The position numbers were made by a program, and so were the translations under genes. Shown one piece after another: positions 27,124-35,099 of a DNA stretch of 36,201 nt. How positions within the stretch are numbered: the stretch's first letter is position 1; every line of letters begins with the position of its first letter. The notes beneath the pieces are model-generated. The model did no database searches. It was given only the letters and a program-made list of their open reading frames with translations, and was not told the DNA's origin. This DNA comes from Pseudoxanthomonas broegbernensis (GTDB taxonomy: Bacteria > Pseudomonadota > Gammaproteobacteria > Xanthomonadales > Xanthomonadaceae): assembly GCF_014202435.1 (NCBI RefSeq), contig NZ_JACHGU010000014.1, positions 1 to 36,201 of the forward strand, written 5' to 3'.

Positions 27124-29520
27124 TTGAACCAGAACATCCTGTGGTTGCACGAACTGCGCCTGTCCGACCTGGCCCGTGTCGGCGGCAAGAATTCCTCCCT
27201 CGGCGAAATGATCGGCCACCTGGACGGCCTGGGCGTCTCGGTGCCCGGCGGCTTCGCCACCACCGCCGAGGCGTTCTCCGCCTTCATCGCCCACAACGAG
27301 CTGCACCAGCGCATCTACGACCGCCTGGCCACGCTGGACGTGGAGGACGTGGCAGCGCTGACCGCCGCCGGCCGCCAGATCCGCGGCTGGGTGACCGACG
27401 CCCCCCTCCAGCCCGACCTGGACCGCGACATCCGCAGCGCCTACGCGAAGCTGTCGGCCGAGAACGCCGGCAACGGCGGCGGCGATGTCGCCGTGGCGGT
27501 GCGCTCCTCGGCCACCGCCGAGGACCTGCCCGACGCCTCCTTCGCCGGCCAGCAGGAGACCTTCCTCAACGTCGCCGGCGCCGACGACGTGGTGCACAAG
27601 GTCAAGGAGGTCTTCGCCAGCCTCTACAACGACCGCGCCATCGCCTACCGCGTGCACCACGGCTTCAAGCACGAGGACGTGTTCCTCTCCGCCGGCGTGC
27701 AGTTGATGGTGCGCTCGGACGTGGGCGCGGCCGGCGTGCTGTTCACCCTGGACACCGAGTCCGGCTTCCGCGACGTGGTGTTCGTCACCGCCAGCTACGG
27801 CCTGGGCGAGATGGTGGTGCAGGGCGCGGTGAACCCGGACGAGTTCTACGTCTACAAGCCCACCCTGCGCCAGGGCAAGCACGCCGTCCTGCGCCGCACC
27901 CTGGGCAGCAAGGCGATCCGCATGGTGTACTCGGAGGCGGCCGGCGAGCGCGTGCGCACCGAGGACACCCCGGCCGAGCTGCGCGGCCGCTTCTCCATCT
28001 CCGACGCCGACGTGCAGGAACTGGCCCGCCAGGCGCTGGTGATCGAACGCCACTACGGCCGGCCGATGGACATCGAGTGGGCCAAGGACGGGATCAGCGG
28101 CAAGCTGTTCGTGGTCCAGGCCCGGCCGGAGACGGTGAAGTCGCGCGCCCGAGCCACCCAGATCGAGCGCTACGCGCTGGGCGGGCGCGGCGAAATCGTC
28201 GCCGAGGGCCGCGCCATCGGCCAGAAGATCGGCGCCGGCGCCGCGCGCGTGGTCCGCTCGCTGGAGGACATGGAGCGCGTGCGTCCCGGCGACGTGCTGG
28301 TGGCCGACATGACCGACCCGGACTGGGAGCCGGTGATGAAGCGCGCCAGCGCCATCGTCACCAACCGCGGCGGCCGCACCTGCCACGCGGCCATCATCGC
28401 CCGCGAGCTGGGCGTGCCGGCGGTGGTCGGCACCGGCAACGCGCTGGAGCGGATCGCCGACGGCCAGGAGGTCACGGTGAGCTGCGCCGAAGGCGACACC
28501 GGCTACATCTATGCCGGCGTCCTGCCCTTCGAGCGCACCACCACCGACCTGGACAACATGCCGCCGGCGCCGCTGAAGATCATGATGAACGTGGCCAACC
28601 CCGAGCGCGCGTTCGACTTCGGCCAGTTGCCCAATGCCGGCATCGGCCTGGCCCGCCTGGAGATGATCATCGCCGCCCACATCGGCGTGCATCCCAAGGC
28701 GCTGCTGGAATACGACAAGCAGGACGCGGAGACCAAGAAGAAGATCGACGCGCGCATGGCCGGCTACTCCGATCCGGTCGGCTTCTACGTGGACCGCCTG
28801 GCCGAGGGCATCGCCACCCTCACCGCCTCGGTCGCGCCCAACCCGGTGATCGTGCGCCTGTCGGACTTCAAGTCCAACGAGTACGCCAACCTGATCGGCG
28901 GCAGCCGCTACGAGCCGGAGGAGGAGAACCCGATGATCGGCTTCCGCGGCGCCAGCCGCTACGTCGATCCGTCCTTCGCCGACGCGTTCGCGCTGGAGTG
29001 CAAGGCCGTGCTCAAGGTGCGCGACGAGATGGGCCTGGACAACCTGTGGGTGATGATCCCGTTCGTGCGCACCCTGGACGAAGGCCGCAAGGTGATCGAG
29101 GTGCTGGCCGCCAACGGCCTGCGCCAAGGCCCCGGCACCGACGGCAAGCCGGGCCTGAAGATCATCATGATGTGCGAGCTGCCGTCCAACGCGCTGCTGG
29201 CCGACGAGTTCCTCGACATCTTCGACGGCTTCTCCATCGGCTCCAACGACCTCACCCAGCTCACCCTTGGCCTGGACCGCGATTCCTCGATCGTGGCCCA
29301 CCTGTTCGACGAGCGGAACCCGGCGGTGAAGAGGCTGTTGTCGATGGCCATCCAGGCCGCACGCGCCAGGGGCAAGTACGTGGGCATCTGCGGCCAGGGC
29401 CCGTCGGACCACCCGGACCTGGCCGAATGGCTGATGCACGAGGGCATCGAGTCGGTATCGCTCAACCCGGATACCGTGGTCGATACCTGGCTGCGCCTGG
29501 CCAAGAGCAAGGCGGGCTGA
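27124..29520 (+). CDS. ppsA: Phosphoenolpyruvate synthase
   Basis: Makes PEP from pyruvate and ATP (with AMP and phosphate as products) for gluconeogenesis. The 798-residue product begins [20 protein letters not shown] and has the N-terminal ATP-binding domain ([20 protein letters not shown]), the phosphohistidine domain with His421 in [15 protein letters not shown] (the same position as in E. coli), and the C-terminal PEP/pyruvate barrel ([40 protein letters not shown]). The start is TTG at 27124, with GGAG about 9 bases upstream (ACGGAGCATCGCAC-TTG) and family similarity beginning at once. It is divergent from ppsR. A hairpin at 29564-29592 follows. Confidence 0.97.
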   Translation: MNQNILWLHELRLSDLARVGGKNSSLGEMIGHLDGLGVSVPGGFATTAEAFSAFIAHNELHQRIYDRLATLDVEDVAALTAAGRQIRGWVTDAPLQPDLDRDIRSAYAKLSAENAGNGGGDVAVAVRSSATAEDLPDASFAGQQETFLNVAGADDVVHKVKEVFASLYNDRAIAYRVHHGFKHEDVFLSAGVQLMVRSDVGAAGVLFTLDTESGFRDVVFVTASYGLGEMVVQGAVNPDEFYVYKPTLRQGKHAVLRRTLGSKAIRMVYSEAAGERVRTEDTPAELRGRFSISDADVQELARQALVIERHYGRPMDIEWAKDGISGKLFVVQARPETVKSRARATQIERYALGGRGEIVAEGRAIGQKIGAGAARVVRSLEDMERVRPGDVLVADMTDPDWEPVMKRASAIVTNRGGRTCHAAIIARELGVPAVVGTGNALERIADGQEVTVSCAEGDTGYIYAGVLPFERTTTDLDNMPPAPLKIMMNVANPERAFDFGQLPNAGIGLARLEMIIAAHIGVHPKALLEYDKQDAETKKKIDARMAGYSDPVGFYVDRLAEGIATLTASVAPNPVIVRLSDFKSNEYANLIGGSRYEPEEENPMIGFRGASRYVDPSFADAFALECKAVLKVRDEMGLDNLWVMIPFVRTLDEGRKVIEVLAANGLRQGPGTDGKPGLKIIMMCELPSNALLADEFLDIFDGFSIGSNDLTQLTLGLDRDSSIVAHLFDERNPAVKRLLSMAIQAARARGKYVGICGQGPSDHPDLAEWLMHEGIESVSLNPDTVVDTWLRLAKSKAG

Positions 29521-29563
29521 CGGGCGGGCACCCAGGCCCGCTCCTCACAGGCAACGCATGCAA

Positions 29564-29592
29564 CCGTCGTCCCCGCCCAGGCGGGGCGACGG
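29564..29592. repeat. REP-like hairpin between ppsA and orn
   Basis: CCGTCGTCCCCGCC pairs with GGCGGGGCGACGG across a two-base loop (CA), with one bulged T. It sits between two convergent stops and probably terminates both. The first half, GTCGTCCCCGCC, recurs at 22266-22277 between apt and selO without its partner arm. Confidence 0.55.
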
Positions 29593-29605
29593 ATTCGCGG
29601 CGCGC

Positions 29606-30172
29606 CTACCCCGCGGCCAGTTGCGCCAGGTGCCTGCGGTAGTGGCGCAGTTCGGCGATCGAATCGTGCACGTCGCTCAGCGCGGTGTGCGCCGCCTGCT
29701 TGGACACCCCGGCCAGCACCTCCGGCGCCCAGCGCCGCGCCAGTTCCTTGAGCGTGCTCACGTCCAGGTTGCGGTAGTGGAAGTACGTCTCCAGGCGCGG
29801 CATCAACCGGTGCAGGAAGCGGCGGTCCTGGCAGATCGAGTTGCCGCACATCGGCGAGGCGCCGGCCGGCACCCACTGCTGCAGGAACGCCACCGTGCGC
29901 GCCTCGGCCTGGGCGATGCCCACCTCGCTGTCCAGCACCCGCTGCCACAGGCCCGAGCGGCCGTGCTGGCTGCGGTTCCACTCGTCCATGGACTCCAGCG
30001 CGGCCAGCGGATGGGCGATGGCCAGTTCCGGCCCTTCGGCCAGCACCTGGAGCTGCGAGTCGGTGACCACCGTGGCGATCTCCAGGATCGAGTCGCGGTC
30101 GGTATTCAGCCCGGTCATCTCCAGGTCGATCCAGATCAGGCGGTCGTGCCCGGCCACTGCGCTGCTGCCCAT
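29606..30172 (-). CDS. orn: Oligoribonuclease
   Basis: DEDDh 3'-5' exoribonuclease that degrades 2-5-mer RNAs and the c-di-GMP breakdown product pGpG. The 188-residue product has the DEDDh residues in [12 protein letters not shown] (Asp16, Glu18), [31 protein letters not shown] and [11 protein letters not shown]. The ATG at 30172 gives a normal family length. AGGAG lies about 11 bases upstream and a TATCAT -10 box (30224-30229) would give a leader of about 45 bases. It is divergent from the DUF2721 gene, with overlapping -10 regions. Confidence 0.97.
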   Translation of the reverse strand: MGSSAVAGHDRLIWIDLEMTGLNTDRDSILEIATVVTDSQLQVLAEGPELAIAHPLAALESMDEWNRSQHGRSGLWQRVLDSEVGIAQAEARTVAFLQQWVPAGASPMCGNSICQDRRFLHRLMPRLETYFHYRNLDVSTLKELARRWAPEVLAGVSKQAAHTALSDVHDSIAELRHYRRHLAQLAAG

Positions 30173-30223
30173 ACCCGGTGCTTCTCCTGCGGATGCACGC
30201 TTGCCTGGCGCGTGCGGGCTGGC

Positions 30224-30231
30224 ATGATAAC
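30224..30231. promoter_or_regulatory. Overlapping divergent -10 boxes for orn and the DUF2721 gene
   Basis: The same stretch reads TATCAT toward orn (minus) and GATAAC toward the DUF2721 gene (plus). The two promoters would be back to back and mutually exclusive. Distances to the start codons are 51 and 24 bases. No -35 boxes are clear. Confidence 0.35.
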
Positions 30232-30255
30232 GCACGACCTTCGCACCGGCCGCCC

Positions 30256-30717
30256 ATGTACACCTCCAGCACCCACGCCGTGCTCGCCGCGATGCTCGCG
30301 CCGGCCTTCTTCCTCACCGCCACCGCGTCGCTGCTGCTGTCGGCCAACAACCGCCTGGCCCGGATCATCGACCGCGCCCGCACCCTGCTGCGCGAGCTGG
30401 CCGAGATCGACGACGAGGCCGAGCGCAGCCTGCTGGAGAAGCGCATCGCCCTGCAGCGCCTGCGCAGCCTCACCATCCTGCGCGTGGGCCAGTTGCTGTA
30501 CACGGCGATCAGCTTCTTCGTCGGCACCAGCCTGGCGGTGGCGGTGGACACGTTCACCGACCACCGGCTGGGGGCGCTGCCGCTGTGGCTGGCCTCGCTG
30601 GGGGTGCTGGCCATGTTCGCCGCCAGCCTGCTGCTGGCCCGCGAGTCCACCCTGGCGGTGACCGCAATCAACGAGGAAATGGACCACCGGCCGGTGAAGC
30701 GCACGCCGCCGGCCTGA
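30256..30717 (+). CDS. DUF2721 membrane protein
   Basis: The 153-residue product has three predicted membrane helices: about 8-27 ([20 protein letters not shown]), 80-101 ([20 protein letters not shown]) and 113-132 ([17 protein letters not shown]). Between the first two is a charged helical stretch ([20 protein letters not shown]), the usual DUF2721 arrangement. The family's function is unknown. The ATG at 30256 is used because the first helix follows directly; the frame is open further upstream but overlaps the promoter region. It is a single gene, followed 56 bases later by the convergent tadA. Confidence 0.87.
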   Translation: MYTSSTHAVLAAMLAPAFFLTATASLLLSANNRLARIIDRARTLLRELAEIDDEAERSLLEKRIALQRLRSLTILRVGQLLYTAISFFVGTSLAVAVDTFTDHRLGALPLWLASLGVLAMFAASLLLARESTLAVTAINEEMDHRPVKRTPPA

Positions 30718-30773
30718 TCCGCCTCCTCGCGCAGGCCCGTCGCGCCGCGCGACGACGCCCGCCCGGGCGGTCG

Positions 30774-31295
30774 CTACAGCGGCGGCCGCCCGCGCTTGGC
30801 CCGGAAATAGTTGCGCAGGCGCAGTCCCGCCTCCTCGCCCAGTACCCCGCCGCGCACCTGCAACCGGTGGTTGTGGCGCGGATCGGCCACCAGGTCGAAC
30901 ACCCCGCCGCACGCGCCGGTCTTGGGATCGGGCGCGCCGTAGACCAACCGCGCGACACGGGCGTGGATCATCGCCATCGCGCACATCGCGCACGGCTCCA
31001 GGGTCACGTACAAGGTCGAGCCGACCAGGCGATGATTGCCGATGGCCGCACCGGCCTGGCGCAGGGCCACGATCTCCGCATGCGCGCTGGGGTCGTGATC
31101 GGCGATGTTGCGATTCCAGCCCTCGCCCAGCACTCGCCCGTCCCCGCCGACCAGTACCGCGCCGACGGGAATCTCGTCGAACTCGCGCTCGGCCCGGTCG
31201 GCCAATGCGAAGGCGTGGCGCATCCAGGCCTCGTCGGCATCGGCCTGCGACGCGAGCGCGGAAGGCGCGCCGGAGACGGGGATTGGGTCGACCAT
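30774..31295 (-). CDS. tadA: tRNA-specific adenosine deaminase TadA
   Basis: Converts A34 to inosine in the anticodon of tRNA-Arg(ACG), an essential function. The 173-residue product has the zinc/catalytic motifs HAE (His72, Glu74) and PCAMC (Cys102, Cys105), plus the family pattern [28 protein letters not shown] and the C-terminal LRNYFRAKR. An N-terminal extension of about 22 residues precedes the deaminase domain. The start at 31295 has AAGGA about 5 bases upstream, and TATCAT (minus strand of 31324-31329) is a likely -10. Confidence 0.95.
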   Translation of the reverse strand: MVDPIPVSGAPSALASQADADEAWMRHAFALADRAEREFDEIPVGAVLVGGDGRVLGEGWNRNIADHDPSAHAEIVALRQAGAAIGNHRLVGSTLYVTLEPCAMCAMAMIHARVARLVYGAPDPKTGACGGVFDLVADPRHNHRLQVRGGVLGEEAGLRLRNYFRAKRGRPPL

Positions 31296-31407
31296 GTCGT
31301 CCTTCGCTGCGGCCTGCGGCCGAATGATACACGCGGCTTTTCACCCATCGCTCCCGAGACGGCCACCCGGACCGACCGCGGCGGACGGATGCCGCGCAAG
31401 GGAACGC

Positions 31408-32337
31408 CTATGCCCCGTCCACGCCGCCAGCGCCGGGGACGGCGGCACTTCCCTCATCCAGCAACCGCGCCAAGTCGGCGTCCTTCTCCTGCCACACCCC
31501 GTTCATCCATTGCTGGAACCGCGCGCGGAAAGCGCGATCGTCCTGGTAGTTGCCCGCGACCAGCTCGGCCGGGATCGGGCGTTGCCGCACGCGCACGCGC
31601 ACCAGGGGCACGCGGTTGGCCATCAGGTCGAGCATGGTCGGGCGCCCCGCCGGATAGGCGATGGCCACGTCCACCATCGCATGCAGCCCATCTCCCATCG
31701 CATCGAGCACGAAGGCCACCCCGCCGGACTTGGGCTTGAGCAGGTACCGGTAGGGCGAAGCCTGGCCCGCGTGCTTGGCCGGCGTGAACCGGGTGCCTTC
31801 CACGAAATTCATCACCGATACCGGGATGTCGCGGAACTTCGCGCAGGCACGCCGGGTGACCTCGATATCGCGCTTGCCCAGCTCGGGGTTCCGGGCGATC
31901 TGCCTGCGCGTGTAGCGGCCCATGAACGGGAAATCCAGCGCCCACCAGGCCAGCCCCAGCACCGGCACCCAGAACAGTTGCCGCTTGAGGAAGAAACGCA
32001 GCAGCGGAATGCGCCGGTTGAACACCTTCTGCAACACCAAGATGTCCACCCAGCTCTGGTGGTTGGCCAGCACCAGGTAGTGGCCATCGCGCCGCAGCGA
32101 CGCATCCTGGTCGACCTGGAAGGCGGTGTCGGTGAACACGCCGATCATCGCGCTGTTCACCGCGATCCAGCTTTCGGCCAGCCCGGTCAGCGCCGGGTTG
32201 GCCGCCCGCCGCACCGGCCTGAACGGCAGCGCCGCCTTGAACAGCGCCACCGCCAGCAACGGCAATGCATGGACCAGCGTGTTGAGTACGACCAGCGGCA
32301 GGATCAGCGCGATGCGCAACCACAACAGAAAGGACAC
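31408..32337 (-). CDS. YihG-like 1-acylglycerol-3-phosphate acyltransferase family protein
   Basis: Predicted inner-membrane acyltransferase of the LPLAT family, resembling E. coli YihG (also about 310 residues), which acylates lysophosphatidate. The 309-residue product starts with a hydrophobic segment (LLWLRIALILPLVVLNTLV). It has the acyl-acceptor motif NHQSWVD, a second hydrophobic stretch (LFWVPVLGLAWWALDFPFMG) and the FVEGTRFTP substrate motif. The start is GTG at 32337 with AAGG 8 bases upstream. The frame continues upstream for 53 codons into the repeat without family similarity. Confidence 0.88.
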   Translation of the reverse strand: MSFLLWLRIALILPLVVLNTLVHALPLLAVALFKAALPFRPVRRAANPALTGLAESWIAVNSAMIGVFTDTAFQVDQDASLRRDGHYLVLANHQSWVDILVLQKVFNRRIPLLRFFLKRQLFWVPVLGLAWWALDFPFMGRYTRRQIARNPELGKRDIEVTRRACAKFRDIPVSVMNFVEGTRFTPAKHAGQASPYRYLLKPKSGGVAFVLDAMGDGLHAMVDVAIAYPAGRPTMLDLMANRVPLVRVRVRQRPIPAELVAGNYQDDRAFRARFQQWMNGVWQEKDADLARLLDEGSAAVPGAGGVDGA

Positions 32338-32408
32338 CGGGCGACCTTGCGGAATGACGGCGGCAAAGCCTATCAAATCGCCGCCCTGGGTCCACCGGAA
32401 AGCGGCGT

Positions 32409-32417
32409 GGGGGGGGG
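32409..32417. repeat. Run of nine G upstream of the acyltransferase gene
   Basis: A G9 (C9 on the gene's strand) homopolymer lies 72-80 bases before the acyltransferase start. Such tracts are slippage-prone. Whether this one affects expression is unknown. Confidence 0.6.
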
Positions 32418-32435
32418 CCGGGGCACGCTGGCACC

Positions 32436-32633
32436 CAACGACGACTGTCCACGGGCAGGCTGCGCGATGAGCGGGGAAGACGCCTTGCATGGACAAGAAT
32501 TCACCAGGAATGGCTCAGTCGGAGACAGGAACGAAGGCAACCCGCCGGTTCATCACCCGAAGACCCCTCCAATTCGGCTGAAAAATCCTGGCTCATGACT
32601 GGGAAAATGCTTGCGGAATGAGTGGACGTGACA
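32436..32633 (-). repeat. 198-bp island repeat, copy 1
   Basis: It aligns without any gap to 34325-34522, with 151 of 198 positions equal by hand count (about 76%). The first 27 bases (plus orientation) are identical. On the minus strand it begins 12 bases after the stop of the AT-rich gene at 32646. Read in the frame of that gene, the two copies share a peptide-like pattern (RKHFPSHE-GFFSR-GG, then a stop, then AQPARGQSSL), and several differences fall at third codon positions. The rest of 32338-32435 is non-coding with the G9 tract. Confidence 0.85.
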
Positions 32634-32645
32634 ACGGAACAATGA

Positions 32646-33161
32646 CTATTCCTCCGCCTTTATCAGCAGGCTATTCATTATATTTTTTATTTCTTCCCTT
32701 TTCCGATTACTCATATCGCAAACATGCCCGCTCTTTGATGAGTAAAAAAGCGTTGGTGACGCAATCCAATATTCCGGTGAACTTCCATCTTTAATTGTTT
32801 CAATAGATAAATATACATCAATGTCATTATAAGAAAATTCTTTATCTAAATTGCAATTGAAATTTAATATTCTTTCCACTTTGGATTTATCTCGATCATC
32901 ACTAATACTTAGCGGAGAACTTAACTCAATTAAATCATCTAAAGAATATGAAACAATGTAAATTTTATTGAAACTACGATAGTGGATTATATATCTACAT
33001 TGATCACAATGCTCCCCATTAGAGATTGAATCAGATCGACATCCGACTCCAAGTAAAATTAACAGGACCAACAATAAAATTGATATCCATGAATAAGTTC
33101 GCCCCCTAATCGCATTTATTTGTAGGGCATTTAACTGGAACCGGGTCACCGAAATGATCAT
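32646..33161 (-). CDS. AT-rich membrane-anchored or lipoprotein gene, candidate orphan immunity protein
   Basis: I do not recognise the family. The 171-residue product has a single strong hydrophobic segment (WISILLLVLLILLGVGC, about 25-41). It ends in a cysteine that could be lipidated, although Gly at -3 is not a classical lipobox. A soluble domain of about 130 residues follows, with Cys52/Cys55 (HCDQC) and Cys147. GC is near one third against about 70% in the core genome, indicating recent transfer. The ATG at 33161 overlaps the preceding (pre-insertion) ORF by 56 bases; a non-ATG start nearer AGGGGG at about 33105 is possible. The 198-bp repeat follows the stop, as for the SUFU-like immunity gene, hence the immunity guess. 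Confidence 0.6.
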   Translation of the reverse strand: MIISVTRFQLNALQINAIRGRTYSWISILLLVLLILLGVGCRSDSISNGEHCDQCRYIIHYRSFNKIYIVSYSLDDLIELSSPLSISDDRDKSKVERILNFNCNLDKEFSYNDIDVYLSIETIKDGSSPEYWIASPTLFYSSKSGHVCDMSNRKREEIKNIMNSLLIKAEE

Positions 33162-33175
33162 GCCTAACTCTCTCC

Positions 33176-33181
33176 CCTAGC
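33176..33181. repeat. Target-site duplication, left copy (CCTAGC)
   Basis: CCTAGC directly precedes the left end of the insertion sequence and is repeated at 34212-34217. It fits the NCTAGN target known for IS481. Confidence 0.85.
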
Positions 33182-34211
33182 TGTGATCTCTCAGTAGGTT
33201 GTTCATCCGGGGTGATCCCGGAAGACTGGAGGTGCGACCCAACCAGCACCCAGGAGCCCCGGATGAACCTGCATAAACATGCCCGTCTTACGCCTCGCGG
33301 TCGAGCCCTGCTTGTCGAGCGGGTGATCAATCACGGCCTGCGGGTCGAGGAAGCCGCCCATGCCGCCGGGGTGAGCATCCGTACGGCGTACAAGTGGCTC
33401 CGCCGTTTCCGCGAGGAGGGCCCGGACGGGTTGCATGACCGCTCCTCGCGTCCTCTCCGATCCCCCACGGCAACCCCGCCAGGGGGGGTTGCGCAGGTGA
33501 TCATGCTGCGCCGCCAGCGACAGACCTATCGCCAGATCTCGCTGGCCTTGCCCGTCGGGCCGAGCACCATCGCCCGACTGATGCAGCGTGCCGGGCTGCA
33601 CCGACTGGCGGAGCTCGCGCCGGCACGCCCGGACAACCGCTACGAGTACCCGCAGGCGGGCGACCTGCTGCACCTGGACATCAAGAAGCTGGGGCGCTTC
33701 TGGCGGCCCGGACACCGGGTCACCGGTGATCGCCAACGCGCATCCGACGGCGCCGGATGGGAGTTCGTCCATCTGGCCATCGACGACCACTCCCGGGTCG
33801 CCTTCGGCACCATCGAGAACGACGAGCGTGGCTCCAGCGCCTGTCGCGCATTGCTGCAGACACTGCGTTACTACCGAACCCTCGGCGTCACCTTTACCCG
33901 GGTGATGACCGACAACGGGGCCTGCTACAGGAGCCGCCGGTTCCGCCGACTCCTGCAGCGCCTGGGGCTGCGACACCTGCGCACACGGCCCTATACGCCA
34001 CGCACCAACGGCAAGGCCGAACGGCTGGTCCAGACCGCCTTGCGCGAATGGGCCTACGCCCGTTCCTATGACAACTCCCACCAGCGCCAGCAGGCACTTC
34101 CTGACTGGCTGCACCGCTACAACTGGCATCGACCGCATGCCAGCCTGGGCTACAAGCCCCCCTCCATCAGCCGACTCCAACTGCCGCTGAACAACGTCAT
34201 GGGTTTACACA
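33182..34211 (+). mobile_element. IS481-family insertion sequence (1030 bp)
   Basis: The element begins TGTG at 33182 and ends CACA at 34211. Its ends are imperfect inverted repeats: the left TGTGATCTCTCAGTAGGTTG and the complement of the right, TGTGTAAACCCATGACGTTG, share TGTG and then GTTGTTCA at matching positions. It is flanked by CCTAGC duplications and contains one transposase gene on the plus strand. GC is close to the core genome, unlike the AT-rich genes around it. Confidence 0.92.
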
Positions 34212-34216
34212 CCTAG
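33263..34216 (+). CDS. IS481-family transposase
   Basis: DDE transposase of 317 residues. The N-terminal helix-turn-helix region (residues about 10-60, EEAAHAAGVSIRTAYKWLRR) is followed by an rve/DDE core with LLHLDIKKLGRFW, VMTDNGACYRSRRF and TNGKAERLVQTALREW supplying the Asp, Asp and Glu. YNWHRPHASLGYKPP is the family C-terminal signature. The ATG at 33263 has AGGAG 7 bases upstream. The frame has no stop within the element: the last two codons (ACC, TAG) use target-duplication bases, so the host CTAG site supplies the stop codon. The enzyme appears intact. Confidence 0.94.
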   Translation: MNLHKHARLTPRGRALLVERVINHGLRVEEAAHAAGVSIRTAYKWLRRFREEGPDGLHDRSSRPLRSPTATPPGGVAQVIMLRRQRQTYRQISLALPVGPSTIARLMQRAGLHRLAELAPARPDNRYEYPQAGDLLHLDIKKLGRFWRPGHRVTGDRQRASDGAGWEFVHLAIDDHSRVAFGTIENDERGSSACRALLQTLRYYRTLGVTFTRVMTDNGACYRSRRFRRLLQRLGLRHLRTRPYTPRTNGKAERLVQTALREWAYARSYDNSHQRQQALPDWLHRYNWHRPHASLGYKPPSISRLQLPLNNVMGLHT

Positions 34217-34217
34217 C
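34212..34217. repeat. Target-site duplication, right copy (CCTAGC)
   Basis: Second copy of the 6-bp duplication, directly after the CACA end of the element. It contains the TAG that ends the transposase frame. Confidence 0.85.
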
Positions 34218-34324
34218 TTTCTTGCGGCGCCTTGCTCATATCCCTCAATTGGAACGGCGCGATCACCGGCTGGTGGTTCCCGCCGTAGCTGGGAACGGAA
34301 GCTCCAGCAAGGCACGCGCAAGGG

Positions 34325-34522
34325 CAACGACGACTGTCCACGGGCAGGCTGTGCGGCGAGCAGGGAAATGCCTGGGCGTGGGCAGGAATTCATCAGGAAG
34401 CGTTCAATCGGAGGCCGGAAGACAGGAAGACAGGCGGCTTAGCACCTGAAAAACCCTCCCGCTCGACTGAAAAAGCCTGACTCATGGCTGGGAAAATGTT
34501 TGCGGACAGTGTGGACGGGACA
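34325..34522 (-). repeat. 198-bp island repeat, copy 2
   Basis: Same length as copy 1 (32436-32633), gapless, about 76% identical by hand count. On the minus strand it starts 15 bases after the immunity gene stop at 34538. Both copies are in frame with the immunity stop upstream. The rest of 34218-34537 is the 5' part of the split ORF and no other gene. Confidence 0.85.
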
Positions 34523-34537
34523 CCACTCTTTGCAACA

Positions 34538-35089
34538 TCAAATTATCGGCTCACGCCTCAAAGAGAATAGATCTGGGGATTCTTCCTCCAGCAATTCCTC
34601 AAACTTACCCCAACCATTCGCATCAACGTAATCAGCCTCACTAGCATAGATGGGGACAGCCCAGACAATGACCGTCAACGGCTGCGAACCGCCAATAGTC
34701 GCAAAATCATCATCCATAAATACTGGGATTGCACAATACACCGCATCAAAACCAAGCTTATTAACTGCATCCTCGGGAAGTCGTATTACATGCCCCCGAA
34801 GAACAGCATTATGCCCAACTAAAATATATTCACTTATAAATAGAAGAAGAGAAATTATTCGTTCGGAAAGACCTGCTCCCGATACGGGACAAACTAACTC
34901 CTGACGAATTTTCTTTTCATCAGATATTCTCAGCTCATGTCGACTCAAACCCACTGTCATATAGGTATCAACTGTCTCAAGCGGCGCCCCCCTGAAACAC
35001 ACCACGCGCAAACCATCAGATGATGATTTTTCCTTCCATCCTTGCGAAATATTCCCGAGGAATTTTTCAGCATGTCCAATAATATTCAT
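34538..35089 (-). CDS. SUFU-like immunity protein for the adjacent nuclease toxin
   Basis: The 183-residue product has the pattern of bacterial suppressor-of-fused (SUFU, PF05076) immunity proteins: VDTYMTVGLSRHEL (about 40-53), RQELVCPV, ISLLLFISEYILVGHNAVLR, and the C-terminal region AVPIYASEADYVDANGWGKF. Such proteins are known partners of polymorphic nuclease toxins. No signal peptide is seen, so it would act in the cytoplasm. The ATG at 35089 is preferred because AAAGAG lies 7 bases upstream and the toxin stop (TAA at 35100-35102) is 10 bases before it. An upstream ATG at 35158 would overlap the toxin by 59 bases. GC is far below the genome average. Confidence 0.82.
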   Translation of the reverse strand: MNIIGHAEKFLGNISQGWKEKSSSDGLRVVCFRGAPLETVDTYMTVGLSRHELRISDEKKIRQELVCPVSGAGLSERIISLLLFISEYILVGHNAVLRGHVIRLPEDAVNKLGFDAVYCAIPVFMDDDFATIGGSQPLTVIVWAVPIYASEADYVDANGWGKFEELLEEESPDLFSLRREPII

Positions 35090-35099
35090 TACCAACTCT

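Larger units (their letters stand above)
33106..34393 (-). pseudogene. Short ORF split by the IS481-family element (possible toxin-tip fragment)
   Basis: If the insertion and one copy of its 6-bp target duplication are removed, the minus strand reads without a break. It runs from an ATG at 34393 inside repeat copy 2 through PAGDRAVPIEGYEQGAARKL and GERVRHDHFGDPVPVKCP to a TAG at 33106-33108, 83 residues in all. The upstream part is 34218-34393 and the downstream part 33106-33181. The C-terminal part looks like genuine protein sequence. Its place directly before an orphan candidate immunity gene suggests the remaining end of a toxin module, but the family is not recognised and the ORF could be an unrelated small gene. 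Confidence 0.45.

Noticed and set aside
32436-34522. The two 198-bp repeats as ends of a composite transposon carrying the IS element
   Set aside because: The IS has its own inverted ends and 6-bp target duplication well inside the repeats. The repeats are direct, diverged and sit at fixed distance from gene stops, which fits module boundaries rather than transposon ends.
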